Part shown: positions 48,354 through 56,992 of the stretch, in pieces | How positions within the stretch are numbered: the stretch's first letter is position 1 | Layout of the letters: every line of letters starts with the position of its first letter | From: Pelomonas sp047654805 | Lineage (GTDB): Bacteria > Pseudomonadota > Gammaproteobacteria > Burkholderiales > Burkholderiaceae_C | Reading direction: 5' to 3' | DNA: 64,000 nt | Assembly: GCF_047654805.1 (NCBI RefSeq) | Contig: NZ_JASGIV010000001.1 | Coordinates: forward strand, 310,001-374,000 | Notes under the pieces: generated by a model | Seen by the model: only the letters and a program-made list of their open reading frames with translations | The model's database searches: none | Told to the model about the DNA's origin: nothing | Program-made: the position numbers and the translations under genes

Positions 48354-49496
48354 ATGAGCGCGCAGACCCAGCGGCTCGTCGTCATGGCGGCCGTGCTGGT
48401 GGCCATCGCCATCGGCTTTCACCTGCTCACCGGCAGCTTCCTGACGGCCGAGAACCTCTACAACATCGCGCAGCAGACGGCGGTCGTCGGCATCGTGGCC
48501 TGCGGAATGGCGCTGATCATCGTCGCGCGCCAGATCGACCTCGCGGTGGGATCGCTGCTCGGCGCCGTCGGCGTGCTGATGGCCTGGCTGCAGTACACGC
48601 AGGGATGGCCGGTCGTCGCGGCGCTGCTGGCCGGACTCGCGCTGGCGCTGGCCGTGGGACTGTTCCAGGGCTGGCTGTCGGCGGTCGTCGGCATCCCCTC
48701 CTTCGTCGTGACTCTGGGCGGACTTGTGTCGCTGCGCGGCGTGGCCTTCCTGGTGGCGGACGGCAAGACCCAGCCCGTCACCGAGCCTTGGTTGCTGGCA
48801 CTGGGCGGGGGGCTGGACGGTTCGCTGGGCGAGCCCGGCAGCTGGCTGCTGGGCGCGGGCCTCGTCGCGCTGCTCTGGGGTTGGCAGGTGATGCAGCGCC
48901 GCGCGCAGGTGCGGGCCGGCGCGAGGCCGGGCGACGCCAGGCACGCGCTGCTCAAGGCAGGCCTCCTAGCCTTCGCGGTGTTCGGCACCGTGGCTGTCTT
49001 CAATGCCTACCGAATCGAAGGCCAGGAGCAGGGCCAGGGCCTGCCGCTGCCGCTGGTGATCTGGGTGGCCGTCGTCCTGCTGCTGGGCTTTGTCGCCAAG
49101 CACACGCGCTTCGGCCGCTATGTCTATGCCATCGGCGGCAATCCCGACGCGGCGCGGCTGGCCGGCATCCCGGTGCGACGCGTGATGATCCAGCTCAACC
49201 TGCTGCTGGCGGCGCTGGTGGCCTTGGCGGCCGTCGTCGCGATGGCCCGCCTGAACGCGGGCACCAACTCGATGGGCACGGGCATGGAGCTGACCGTCAT
49301 CGCCGCGGCCGTCATCGGCGGCGTATCGCTCTCAGGCGGCAGTGGCAGTGTCGGCGGCACCGTGCTGGGCGCCCTCATCATCCAGAGCATCGACAGCGGC
49401 CTGCTGCTGACCGACGTGGGCATCGGCTGGCGCATGGTGGTGCTGGGCCAGGTGCTGGTGGCGGCGGTCGTCTTTGATCGCGTGGTGCAGAAATGA
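48354..49496 (+). CDS. ABC sugar permease, XylH-like
   Basis: A 380-residue integral membrane protein with about ten helices of the ribose/xylose permease family. Typical parts are 'MALIIVARQIDLAVGSLLGA', 'GIPSFVVTLGGLVSLRGVAF', 'RYVYAIGGNPDAARLAGIPV' and 'VIAAAVIGGVSLSGGSGSVG'. The longer loop in the middle and overall length match XylH. It follows the binding protein gene by eight bases and overlaps the ATPase gene by four (ATGA). Confidence 0.92.
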   Translation: MSAQTQRLVVMAAVLVAIAIGFHLLTGSFLTAENLYNIAQQTAVVGIVACGMALIIVARQIDLAVGSLLGAVGVLMAWLQYTQGWPVVAALLAGLALALAVGLFQGWLSAVVGIPSFVVTLGGLVSLRGVAFLVADGKTQPVTEPWLLALGGGLDGSLGEPGSWLLGAGLVALLWGWQVMQRRAQVRAGARPGDARHALLKAGLLAFAVFGTVAVFNAYRIEGQEQGQGLPLPLVIWVAVVLLLGFVAKHTRFGRYVYAIGGNPDAARLAGIPVRRVMIQLNLLLAALVALAAVVAMARLNAGTNSMGTGMELTVIAAAVIGGVSLSGGSGSVGGTVLGALIIQSIDSGLLLTDVGIGWRMVVLGQVLVAAVVFDRVVQK

Positions 49497-50230
49497 GCGC
49501 GTTGCTCGAAGTGCGCGAGGCGCGCAAGTCCTTTGGCGGCGTGCATGCAGTCGACGGCGTCTCCCTGAGCCTGGCGCCGGGTGAGGTGCTGGCCGTGCTG
49601 GGGCACAACGGCGCCGGCAAGTCCACGCTGATGCAGATGCTGGCCGGCGCGCTGCCCTTCGACGGCGGCGAGCTGCTGCTGGGAGGCAAGCCAGTGAAGT
49701 TCGCCAGCCCGGCTGACTCGCGCGCGGCCGGCATCGAGACCATCCACCAGAAGCTGGCCCTCGCCGACAACCTCGACTCGGTCGCCAACCTCTTCCTGGG
49801 CCGCGAGATGCGCACGCGCCTGGGCCTGCTGGACGACGCCGCGATGCGTGCCGCCGCCATGCCGCTGTTCGCGCGGCTGAATCCGAACTTCAAGAACATC
49901 GCCGACCCGGTGATGTCCCTGTCGGGCGGCCAGCGTCAGGTCGTGGCGATTGCGCGCGCGCTGCAGTTCAAGGCGCGCGTGCTGATCATGGACGAGCCCT
50001 GTGCGGCGCTCGGACCGGCCGAAACGGCGATGGTCCACGACCTGATCCGCCGCCTGAGCGCCGAGGGCGTGGGCATCCTGCTCGTCACGCACGACATGCC
50101 GGACGTGTTCGCGCTGTCGAGCCGGTTGATGGTCATGAAGAACGGTCGGCCGGTTGCCACCTGCCGGACGGCGGACGTGACCGAGGACGAGGTGCTGGCG
50201 ATGATCATTGCGGGGAAGGCGCCGAAGTGA
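49493..50230 (+). CDS. ABC sugar ATPase with one nucleotide-binding domain
   Basis: A 245-residue ABC ATPase with Walker A 'LGHNGAGKSTLMQML', signature 'SLSGGQRQVVAIARAL', Walker B 'VLIMDEPCAALG' and H-loop 'LVTHDMPD'. Sugar importers with XylF/XylH normally use a double-domain ATPase (XylG, RbsA) of about 500 residues. This one has a single complete domain like FrcA of the fructose importer, so it should act as a homodimer. The 'IHQKLALADNLDSVANLFLG' segment is typical of the sugar group. It ends the importer operon. Confidence 0.92.
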   Translation: MSALLEVREARKSFGGVHAVDGVSLSLAPGEVLAVLGHNGAGKSTLMQMLAGALPFDGGELLLGGKPVKFASPADSRAAGIETIHQKLALADNLDSVANLFLGREMRTRLGLLDDAAMRAAAMPLFARLNPNFKNIADPVMSLSGGQRQVVAIARALQFKARVLIMDEPCAALGPAETAMVHDLIRRLSAEGVGILLVTHDMPDVFALSSRLMVMKNGRPVATCRTADVTEDEVLAMIIAGKAPK

Positions 50231-50272
50231 TTTTGGGCGCGCATCAAGGCCTTGGAAAAGCGCTGAGCTTCG

Positions 50273-51067
50273 TCAGCTGAAGAGGTCTCCAGTAGTCGGT
50301 ACGGTCGCATCGACCGGTTTGCGCCGCACGGCGATGCGCTTCTTGCTTGGCACGTGGGGCGTGGTGGCCCACCATTCGTCCGCAAACATGTCTGCTTCGT
50401 CGGGGCCGTCCAGCCGTGACGGCCCGCTCGCGGGCTCCAGCGCAAATGCATGCAGTTGTTCGGCAGGGCAGCGAACGAGCAACTGTTCCGCCTGTGCCCA
50501 CGAGCCGTGCAGCCATTGCCGCTGCGCCTGGGAGGACAGGATGACGGGCATGCGCTTGTCATGGGCCGGGTGTTTCAGGCGATCGAAGATGGCATGCCCG
50601 TCGGCGCTGAGGGTCAGCACGCAAAACGAGAGTGCCGTGTCGCCCGTCGGGTGTGTCCAGGCCTTCCACAGGCCGGCCAGCCCCATCGGCGCTTCGTTCG
50701 CGCCCCGGATGCCCCACAGGCCCAGCCGGCCCGACACATGGCACCACTCGGTGAGCCTCTCCACCGGCACGACGCAACGTCGGCCGGACCACCAGCTTTC
50801 CCGGAAGGCCGGGTCCGACTTCATGGTTTCGACACGGCAGTGGGCCTGCGCGGCCGTGCCGGCCTGCTGCGCGAAAGCGGGCGGCCGTCCCCAAGTGCCG
50901 ACACGGACGTCACCCAGTGCGTCGGTGACCGGCTGCCCGGCCTGGACGATGAAGGGCGCCGTGCCGTCGGGGCTCCCCGGATCCAGCTCGACGCCGGCCG
51001 GCAAGGTCACGCCGAATGCCGAAAGCAGTCGGGCGGCGTCGATGACGGGATCGTGATGGCTGCGCAC
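50273..51067 (-). CDS. SRAP-family protein (YedK/HMCES-like) lacking the catalytic Cys2
   Basis: A 264-residue SOS-response-associated-peptidase-like protein. Family blocks are 'RVETMKSDPAFRESW', 'RRCVVPVERLTEW' (the catalytic glutamate), 'LCVLTLSADGHAIFDRLKHP' placed as about residues 155-180, and 'HDKRMPVILSS' (the catalytic histidine). The start GTG 51067 has AAGGA at good spacing and puts 'RSHHDPVIDAARLLSAFGV' where the family has Met-Cys-x-His/Arg. Residue 2 is therefore Arg (CGC), not the Cys that cross-links abasic DNA, and the usual asparagine before 'ARxET' appears as His. A LexA-type palindrome lies 34 bases upstream. Confidence 0.8.
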   Translation of the reverse strand: MRSHHDPVIDAARLLSAFGVTLPAGVELDPGSPDGTAPFIVQAGQPVTDALGDVRVGTWGRPPAFAQQAGTAAQAHCRVETMKSDPAFRESWWSGRRCVVPVERLTEWCHVSGRLGLWGIRGANEAPMGLAGLWKAWTHPTGDTALSFCVLTLSADGHAIFDRLKHPAHDKRMPVILSSQAQRQWLHGSWAQAEQLLVRCPAEQLHAFALEPASGPSRLDGPDEADMFADEWWATTPHVPSKKRIAVRRKPVDATVPTTGDLFS

Positions 51068-51100
51068 GCGAAGTTCCTTGACGAATCGACCCGGATGATA

Positions 51101-51116
51101 CTGTGTAAAAACACAG
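51101..51116 (-). promoter_or_regulatory. LexA-box-like palindrome upstream of the SRAP gene
   Basis: CTGTGTAAAAACACAG is a CTGT-N8-ACAG site, the LexA operator form of proteobacteria, and is flanked by TA on one side. It lies just upstream of the chosen GTG start, where it would block transcription until SOS induction. An ATG at 51119 is out of frame and is not used. Confidence 0.65.
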
Positions 51117-51164
51117 CATTTGCGCGGTGCGAGACGAAAAAGGCAATGCTGCGCCCAAGGCAAA

Positions 51165-51197
51165 GCGCCCTTGCAGGCCGTCGGCCTGCAAGGGCGC
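51165..51197 (-). terminator. long hairpin, probable lysS terminator
   Basis: GCGCCCTTGCAGGCC (51165-51179) and GGCCTGCAAGGGCGC (51183-51197) form a perfect 15-base stem with a three-base loop. It lies between the lysS stop (51249) and the SRAP promoter on the same strand; TTTG follows it on the minus strand, so the T-run is weak. Confidence 0.7.
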
Positions 51198-51248
51198 CAC
51201 AGGCACCGACCTGCACGTCGTCAGGCCGGGCCGGACAGGGGCTATGCG

Positions 51249-52754
51249 TCAGGCTTCCCGGCGCAGCGCAGGGAAGAGGATCACGTCCCGGATCGACGGC
51301 GAGTCCGTGATCAGCATCATCAGCCGGTCGATGCCGATGCCGCAGCCGCCGGTCGGCGGCATGCCGTATTCCAGCGCGCGGATGAAGTCGGCGTCGTAAT
51401 ACATCGCTTCCTCGTCGCCGTCGTCCTTGTTGGCCACCTGGGCCTGGAAGCGCGCGGCCTGGTCCTCGGCATCGTTCAACTCCGAGAAGCCGTTGGCGTA
51501 CTCGCGGCCGGTGATGAAGAGCTCAAAGCGCTCGGTGATCTTTGGGTCGGTGTCCGACGCGCGCGCCAGCGGCGACACCTCGACGGGGTAGTCGATGATG
51601 AAGGTGGGCTCCCAGAGCTTTTCCTCGACGACGGCCTCGAACAGCCCGAACTGCAGCTCGGCCAGGCTCCAGCGCGCGGGCGCCTGCTCGCCGGCGGCGA
51701 CGATCTTCGCGCGCAGCACCTCGGGGTTGTCGGCCTCTTCGGCGGTCAGGCCGGCGAACTGGATCAGCGAGTCGCGCACCGACACGCGGGCGAAGGGCTT
51801 GTCCAGCGCCACGGGCTTGCCGGCATAGGTCAATGCGGCGCTGCCAGTGGCGGCGATGGCCGCATGGCGAAGCACGGCCTCCGTGAAGTCCATGATGTCG
51901 TGATGCGTCCAGTAGGCCGCATAGAACTCCATCATCGTGAACTCGGGGTTGTGGCGGACCGAGATGCCTTCGTTGCGGAAGTTGCGGTTGATCTCGAACA
52001 CGCGCTCGAAGCCGCCCACCACCAGCCGCTTCAGGTACAGCTCGGGCGCGATGCGCAGGAACATCTCCTGATCCAGCGCGTTGTGGTGCGTGATGAAGGG
52101 CTTGGCGTTGGCGCCGCCGGGAATGGGGTGGAGCATGGGCGTCTCCACCTCCAGGAAGCCGTGCTCCACCATGAAGCTGCGGATGGCCGACACACCGTGG
52201 CTGCGCGCGACGAAGCGCTTGCGGGCGTCCTCGTCGGTGATGAGGTCCACATAGCGCTGGCGGTACTTCTGCTCCTGGTCGGTCATGCCGTGGAACTTGT
52301 CCGGCAGGGGGCGAAGGCTCTTGGTCAGCAGCCGCAGCGTCGTCACGGCTACCGAGAGCTCCCCGGTCTTGGTGCGCATCAGCGTGCCCTCGGCGGCGAG
52401 GATGTCGCCCAGGTCCCACTTCTTGAAGGCCTCGTAGACCTCCGCGCCGACGTTGTCGATGGTCACGCGCAACTGGATCCTGCCGGTAGCGTCTTGCAGC
52501 GTGCAGAAGCTGGCCTTGCCCATCATGCGCTTGAGCATCATGCGGCCGGCCACGCTGACCTTGACGGCTTGCGGCTCCAGCTCCTCGTTGGGCACCTCGC
52601 CGTACTGCGCCTGCAGGGGAGCGGCGCGATGGGCGGGCTTGAAGTCATTGGGGAAGGGCACCGCCGTGGCGGCCCGCAACGCGGCCAGTTTTTCGCGGCG
52701 CTCGGCGATCAGTTGGTTGTCGTCGATGGGCGGGGGAGGAGGTGCTTGAGTCAT
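51249..52754 (-). CDS. lysS: lysyl-tRNA synthetase, class II
   Basis: A 501-residue class II synthetase. It has the OB-fold anticodon-binding domain ('VSVAGRMMLKRMMGKASF', 'GRIQLRVTIDNVGAEVY'), motif 1 'EVETPMLHPIPGGANAKPF', motif 2 'FEINRNFRNEGISVRHNPEF' and motif 3 'GCGIGIDRLMML'. It attaches lysine to tRNA-Lys. The ATG at 52754 is 45 bases from the divergent flippase start, with a shared palindromic -10 region between them. Confidence 0.97.
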   Translation of the reverse strand: MTQAPPPPPIDDNQLIAERREKLAALRAATAVPFPNDFKPAHRAAPLQAQYGEVPNEELEPQAVKVSVAGRMMLKRMMGKASFCTLQDATGRIQLRVTIDNVGAEVYEAFKKWDLGDILAAEGTLMRTKTGELSVAVTTLRLLTKSLRPLPDKFHGMTDQEQKYRQRYVDLITDEDARKRFVARSHGVSAIRSFMVEHGFLEVETPMLHPIPGGANAKPFITHHNALDQEMFLRIAPELYLKRLVVGGFERVFEINRNFRNEGISVRHNPEFTMMEFYAAYWTHHDIMDFTEAVLRHAAIAATGSAALTYAGKPVALDKPFARVSVRDSLIQFAGLTAEEADNPEVLRAKIVAAGEQAPARWSLAELQFGLFEAVVEEKLWEPTFIIDYPVEVSPLARASDTDPKITERFELFITGREYANGFSELNDAEDQAARFQAQVANKDDGDEEAMYYDADFIRALEYGMPPTGGCGIGIDRLMMLITDSPSIRDVILFPALRREA

Positions 52755-52777
52755 TGCGGGCCTTCAGTCGAACCGTC

Positions 52778-52789
52778 GATTCTAGAATC
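52778..52789. promoter_or_regulatory. palindromic divergent promoter between lysS and the polysaccharide operon
   Basis: GATTCTAGAATC is a perfect 12-base palindrome that reads TAGAAT, a near-consensus -10 box, on both strands (52783-52788 plus; 52784-52779 minus). It sits twelve bases before the flippase ATG and 24 before the lysS ATG, so one symmetric element may start both operons. Confidence 0.55.
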
Positions 52790-52799
52790 TCGCGCCCCT

Positions 52800-53996
52800 A
52801 TGAGCCTGACGCGCGCCACTCTCACCTTGATCGCCGGCAGCGCGCTGGCCCAGGCCGTGCCCCTCTTGCTGGGGCCGTGGATCGCGCGGCTGTATACGCC
52901 AGCGGAGTACGGGGAGTTCTCGCTGGTATGGACGGTGGCAAGCAATCTGGCCGTCGTCGGCTGTGCGCGCTACGAGTTCGCGCTGGCGCTGGAGACGGGG
53001 GAGAAGGGCGCCGCCGCGCTGATGGCGCTGTGCCTGCGCGTGCTGGCCGCCGTCGTGGCTGCGGCCGTGCTTGTCGGTGGGCTGTGGATGGCCTGGACCG
53101 GCCTGCATGTTGCCGCCGCGTTGCCGCTGGCCGTGCTGGCGCTGGCAGCCAGCCAGGCCCTGGGCCAGTGGGCGGCGCGTGCCGGACGGTTCGCGACCCT
53201 GGCCTGGGGGCGCATCGCGCAATGGGGCGGGGGGGCGCTGGCCCAGGTGGGCCTGGGCTTGCTGCAGGCCGGCCCCTGGGGCCTGATGGCCGGCGCGACG
53301 CTGGCCACCGGCGTCGCCGCGGCCGTGCAGGCCCGGCCCGCGCCGGCGGGGGGCTGGCGCGGGCTGCTGGGGCCGCAGCAACTGCGGTCCATGGCCCTGA
53401 AGCATCGCGACTTCCCGCTGCTGAACACCCCCCACGCCTTTGCCGGTGCGCTGCAGGACACCCTGGCCATCGCGCTGCTGGCCGCCTGGCTGGGCGCGCC
53501 CGAGGCCGGTGCCTGGGCGCTGGCACTGCGCTACCTGAAGGCGCCGGCCAGCCTCATTGGAGGTTCGCTGTCGCAGGCCCTCTATCCGCGCCTGACGCGC
53601 ACGGCAAGCCGCATCGAGGCCCGTGCGCTGGTGCGCCGCCAACTGCTGCTGCTGGCGGCAATGGCCCTGCCGCTGATGGTGGCGCTGCTGGCCTTCGGGC
53701 CCAGGCTGTTCGAGACCTTGTTCGGCGCCGAGTGGCGTGGCGCGGGCGAGCTGGCCCGGTCGCTGGCGCCCTATGTCGCGCTGCATTTCATCGCCGCGCC
53801 GCTGTCCGTCGTGACGCTGGCCTGGGGCGCCCAGGCCTGGGCGCTGAAGCTGGCGCTGGTTGGCCAGGCGATGTTCGTCGCCGGGCTGGCGGTGGGCCTG
53901 CATCACGGTGGCCTGGCGGGTGCGGGCTGGGGCGTGTCGGCGGCGATGCTGCTCTACTTCGGCTACTTCTTCTGGGCACTGTGGACCTGGGAATGA
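52800..53996 (+). CDS. polysaccharide flippase (Wzx-like, MATE/MVF fold)
   Basis: A 398-residue membrane protein with about twelve helices. It opens with 'TLTLIAGSALAQAVPLLLGP' and 'RLYTPAEYGEFSLVWTVASN', the usual start of O-antigen/exopolysaccharide translocases, and ends with helix-rich segments. It moves lipid-linked oligosaccharide units across the inner membrane. It is first in an eight-gene operon for a surface glycan. The -10 box would give a leader of only a few bases. The last codons overlap the next gene. Confidence 0.87.
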   Translation: MSLTRATLTLIAGSALAQAVPLLLGPWIARLYTPAEYGEFSLVWTVASNLAVVGCARYEFALALETGEKGAAALMALCLRVLAAVVAAAVLVGGLWMAWTGLHVAAALPLAVLALAASQALGQWAARAGRFATLAWGRIAQWGGGALAQVGLGLLQAGPWGLMAGATLATGVAAAVQARPAPAGGWRGLLGPQQLRSMALKHRDFPLLNTPHAFAGALQDTLAIALLAAWLGAPEAGAWALALRYLKAPASLIGGSLSQALYPRLTRTASRIEARALVRRQLLLLAAMALPLMVALLAFGPRLFETLFGAEWRGAGELARSLAPYVALHFIAAPLSVVTLAWGAQAWALKLALVGQAMFVAGLAVGLHHGGLAGAGWGVSAAMLLYFGYFFWALWTWE

Positions 53997-54562
53997 TGCG
54001 CGTCCTCATCAATCGTCTTCGCCGTCGCTTCGTGCGGCTGATCGGCTTTCGCATGCTGTTCGGCGAGGCCGGCGCGCCGCTTTCGCGCATCGCACCCAGC
54101 ACCTGCATCGAGGGCGAGGCGGGGCTGCGGCTCGCGGACCATGTCTTCATCGGCCAGTTCAACTTCATAGATGCTGGTGCCGGCCTCGTCATCGAGGAGG
54201 GTGTGCAGATCACCAACTTCTGTTCCATCGTGACCCACAGCACTCACGACGCCTTGCGCGTCAACGGCCGCCGCTTCGCGGCCCTGGGCGGCGAGCCGCC
54301 CGGCTACCGCAAGGCACCGGTGCGGCTGGGCGCCTACAGCTTCGTCGGCCCGCACAGCCTCATCGAGCCTGGCAGCACGCTCGGCAAGGGGGCCATCCTG
54401 TGCGCCTACTCCCAATTGCGTGGTGCGACGCCGGACTTCGCCATCATGGCCGGCCAGCCGGCCCGCCAGGTGGGCGACACGCGCGAGCGCGATGCGACGC
54501 TGCTGGCGCGCCATCCCGAGCTGCGCGAGGCCTACGAGGCCTGGGCGGGAGGGCCACCATGA
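53993..54562 (+). CDS. hexapeptide-repeat acyltransferase (WbbJ-like)
   Basis: A 189-residue left-handed beta-helix protein. Hexapeptide turns are visible in 'GLRLADHVFIGQFNFIDAGA', 'GLVIEEGVQITNFCSIVTHS' and 'SFVGPHSLIEPGSTLGKGAI'. The catalytic-type histidine lies in 'IVTHSTHDALRVNG'. It probably adds an acetyl group to a sugar of the surface glycan. Two adjacent ATGs (53993, 53996) overlap the flippase stop; the next gene overlaps this stop by four bases. Confidence 0.85.
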   Translation: MMRVLINRLRRRFVRLIGFRMLFGEAGAPLSRIAPSTCIEGEAGLRLADHVFIGQFNFIDAGAGLVIEEGVQITNFCSIVTHSTHDALRVNGRRFAALGGEPPGYRKAPVRLGAYSFVGPHSLIEPGSTLGKGAILCAYSQLRGATPDFAIMAGQPARQVGDTRERDATLLARHPELREAYEAWAGGPP

Positions 54563-55680
54563 GCTCCGCGCTGGATGCCTCGAAGGGCCGGCCGGGCCTG
54601 GGTGGCGGACTCAAGCTGGTACTCATCGGCGACGGCGAGAGTCCTCACCTGCTGAAGTGGGCCCGTGCGCTCGCGCCGCGCGTGCAACTTCACGCCATCT
54701 CGTCGCGCGGCTTCCTGCCCGAGTTCCACCGCCTGCTGCCGGATGCCCAGCGCCTGGCACTGAACACGGCACCCGAGCATGGCGGCGGCAACGTCGCGCT
54801 GGTCAAGCAACTGCCCAAAGTAGGTGCCTGGCTGGCCCAGACCGATGCGGACTGGTTGCATGCCCACTACCTCACCTCCCATGGCACGCTGGCCTGGGCG
54901 GCCAAGCTGGGCTGGCGGCTGCGCGCGCAGATCGCCGGCTCGGCCTGGGGCAGCGACATCCTCGTGACGCCCAACCGCGGCGGCAGCTGGAAGTGGCTGA
55001 CGAAGAAGGCGCTGAAGAGCTGTGCCATCACGACGTCTGACTCCGCCCACATGGCCCAGCGCATGCGCGAGCTGGGCGCGGGCGAGGTCATGGTCTTCCC
55101 CTTCGGCCTTGAGGCCATGCCCAAGCAGAACGCGAAGAAGCAACCCTGGCTGTGCTTCGCCAACCGAGGGCTGGAGCCCATCTACCGGCCGCAACGGGTC
55201 ATCGACGCCTTTGCACGCATCGCCGAGGCGCAGCCCGAGGCGCGGCTGGTCGTCGCCAACGACGGCTCGTTGCGCCAGGCGCTGGAGACCGGCGTGGCAG
55301 CGCGTGGCCTGATCGACCGGATCAGCTTCGTCGGCCGGCTGGACGCTGCCGCGCAGGCTTCGCACTATGCGCGTTCGACCTGGTTCCTCAGCCTGCCCGA
55401 GAGCGACTCGGTGTCGGTGTCGGTACTGGAGGCGATGGCCCATGGCTGCGTGCCGCTGCTGTCCGAGCTGCCGGCCAACCGCGAGCTGATCGGTGATTCG
55501 GCGCGCGGCCTCATCGTGTCCGACGCGGCGGAGGCGCTGGACGACCTGCCCGCCCGCATGGCGGCACTGGACACGGCCCGGCTGGCCGCCGCCAACCGCG
55601 ACTGGGTGGCTGCCCATGGGCTGTTCGAGCCCCATGTGCAGCGCTTCCTCACGCGGCTCAGGGAGCTTTCGGCGTCATGA
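54559..55680 (+). CDS. glycosyltransferase, GT-B fold (family 4-like)
   Basis: A 373-residue GT-B enzyme. The N-terminal domain has 'KLVLIGDGESPHLLKWARAL' and 'DWLHAHYLTSHGTLAWAAKL', and the C-terminal nucleotide-sugar domain has 'CFANRGLEPIYRPQRVIDAF' and 'FLSLPESDSVSVSVLEAMAH' followed by 'GCVPLLSELPANRELI'. The glutamates in the 'ESDSVSVSVLEAM' block are the family 4 EX7E motif. It adds one sugar to a lipid-linked glycan in the cytoplasm; donor and acceptor are unknown. Confidence 0.88.
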   Translation: MSSALDASKGRPGLGGGLKLVLIGDGESPHLLKWARALAPRVQLHAISSRGFLPEFHRLLPDAQRLALNTAPEHGGGNVALVKQLPKVGAWLAQTDADWLHAHYLTSHGTLAWAAKLGWRLRAQIAGSAWGSDILVTPNRGGSWKWLTKKALKSCAITTSDSAHMAQRMRELGAGEVMVFPFGLEAMPKQNAKKQPWLCFANRGLEPIYRPQRVIDAFARIAEAQPEARLVVANDGSLRQALETGVAARGLIDRISFVGRLDAAAQASHYARSTWFLSLPESDSVSVSVLEAMAHGCVPLLSELPANRELIGDSARGLIVSDAAEALDDLPARMAALDTARLAAANRDWVAAHGLFEPHVQRFLTRLRELSAS

Positions 55681-55753
55681 GGTCCCCACGCCCGCTTTGC
55701 TCACGCCGCCCTGGCGGGGCGCCTCGATGCCTTCGGGCGCCCGGGAGGCGCCG

Positions 55754-56992
55754 ATGAGGCTGCTGCTCGTCAATCACTACGCCGGCTCGCCCGCCCACGG
55801 CATGGAGTTCCGGCCCTACTACCTGGCCCGCGAATGGGTCCGGCAAGGGCACGAGGTCACCATCGTGGCGGCCAGCTATTCGCACGTGCGCGCCGTGCAG
55901 CCCGAAGTGGCCGGGGTGCCGCGCGAGGAGATCATCGACGGCATCCGCTACCGCTGGCTGCCCACGCCGCATTACGCCGGCAACGGTGTGGGACGGCTGC
56001 GCAACATCCTGTCGTTCCTGCGCCAGTTGCGCGCCGACGCCTGGCGGCTGACGCGCGAGTTGCGGCCCGACGCCGTCATCGCTTCCAGCACCTATCCGAT
56101 GGACATCTGGGTCGCGAAGAAGCTGGCCCGGCTCGCGAAGGCAAAACTGGTCTACGAGGTGCATGACCTCTGGCCGCTGTCGCTGATCGAGCTGTCGGGC
56201 ATGTCGCCGCACCACCCGTTCGCGCTGCTGTGCGGCAAGGCCGAAGCCGATGCCTACCGCGACGCCGATGTCGTCGTCTCCATGCTGCCATGCGTGCACG
56301 AGCACATGGCTTCCCGGGGCCTGGACCTGCGGCGGCTGCGCATCGTGCCCAATGGCTTCGCACCCGAGGAGTGGCAGGGCCAGGCGTCGACAACCCGCGC
56401 GCCGCTGGGCGCAGCACTGGCGGCGCATCTGGACACCGAACGGGCCGCCGGCCGTGTCGTCGTCGGCTATGCGGGCTCAATGGGTCTGCCCAATGCGCTG
56501 GACGTGCTGCTGGACGCCGCGGCAAGGTTGCGCGATCACCCCATCAGCTTCGTGCTGGTGGGCAGCGGCCACGAGGCGCTGCGTCTGGTGGAGCGTGCCC
56601 AGGCCGAAGGCCTGAGCAACGTCCGCTTCTTTGCCCCCATCCCCAAGGCCCAGATACCGACGCTGCTGGCCGGCTTCGACATCGCCTACATCGGCTGGCA
56701 GCGCACGCCCATCTATCGTTTCGGCATCGCACCCAACAAGCTCATCGACTACCTGATGGCCGGCCGTGCGGTGCTGCATTCGGTGGAGGCGGGCAACGAT
56801 CCGGTGGCCGAGGCCGGTGCCGGCCTGACCGTGCCGCCCGAAGACGCCGAGGCGGTTGCCCAGGGGCTGCTGGAGCTCGCCGCGCTGCCGGCCGCCGAGC
56901 GCGAGGCGATGGGCCAGCGCGGCCGTGCCTTTGCGATGGCTCACCACGCCTATCCGGTGCTGGCGGCCCGCTTCATCGAGGCGTTGCGGTGA
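55754..56992 (+). CDS. glycosyltransferase family 4 protein
   Basis: A 412-residue GT4 enzyme that begins with 'MRLLLVNHYAGSPAHGMEFR' and 'YYLAREWVRQGHEVTIVAAS', the pattern of WbuB/WcaI-like transferases. The C-terminal domain has 'VVVGYAGSMGLPNALDVLLD' and 'FRFGIAPNKLIDYLMAGRAV', the latter abbreviated as about residues 315-335. It probably transfers an N-acetylated amino sugar. The 73 bases before its ATG carry short GC-rich hairpins and no gene. The stop is overlapped by the methyltransferase GTG. Confidence 0.88.
   Translation: MRLLLVNHYAGSPAHGMEFRPYYLAREWVRQGHEVTIVAASYSHVRAVQPEVAGVPREEIIDGIRYRWLPTPHYAGNGVGRLRNILSFLRQLRADAWRLTRELRPDAVIASSTYPMDIWVAKKLARLAKAKLVYEVHDLWPLSLIELSGMSPHHPFALLCGKAEADAYRDADVVVSMLPCVHEHMASRGLDLRRLRIVPNGFAPEEWQGQASTTRAPLGAALAAHLDTERAAGRVVVGYAGSMGLPNALDVLLDAAARLRDHPISFVLVGSGHEALRLVERAQAEGLSNVRFFAPIPKAQIPTLLAGFDIAYIGWQRTPIYRFGIAPNKLIDYLMAGRAVLHSVEAGNDPVAEAGAGLTVPPEDAEAVAQGLLELAALPAAEREAMGQRGRAFAMAHHAYPVLAARFIEALR

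Noticed and set aside
51068..51163. N-terminal extension of the SRAP gene from a TTG at 51163
   Set aside because: The extension would run through the LexA-like palindrome and has no family similarity; the GTG at 51067 has a better ribosome binding site and alignment.
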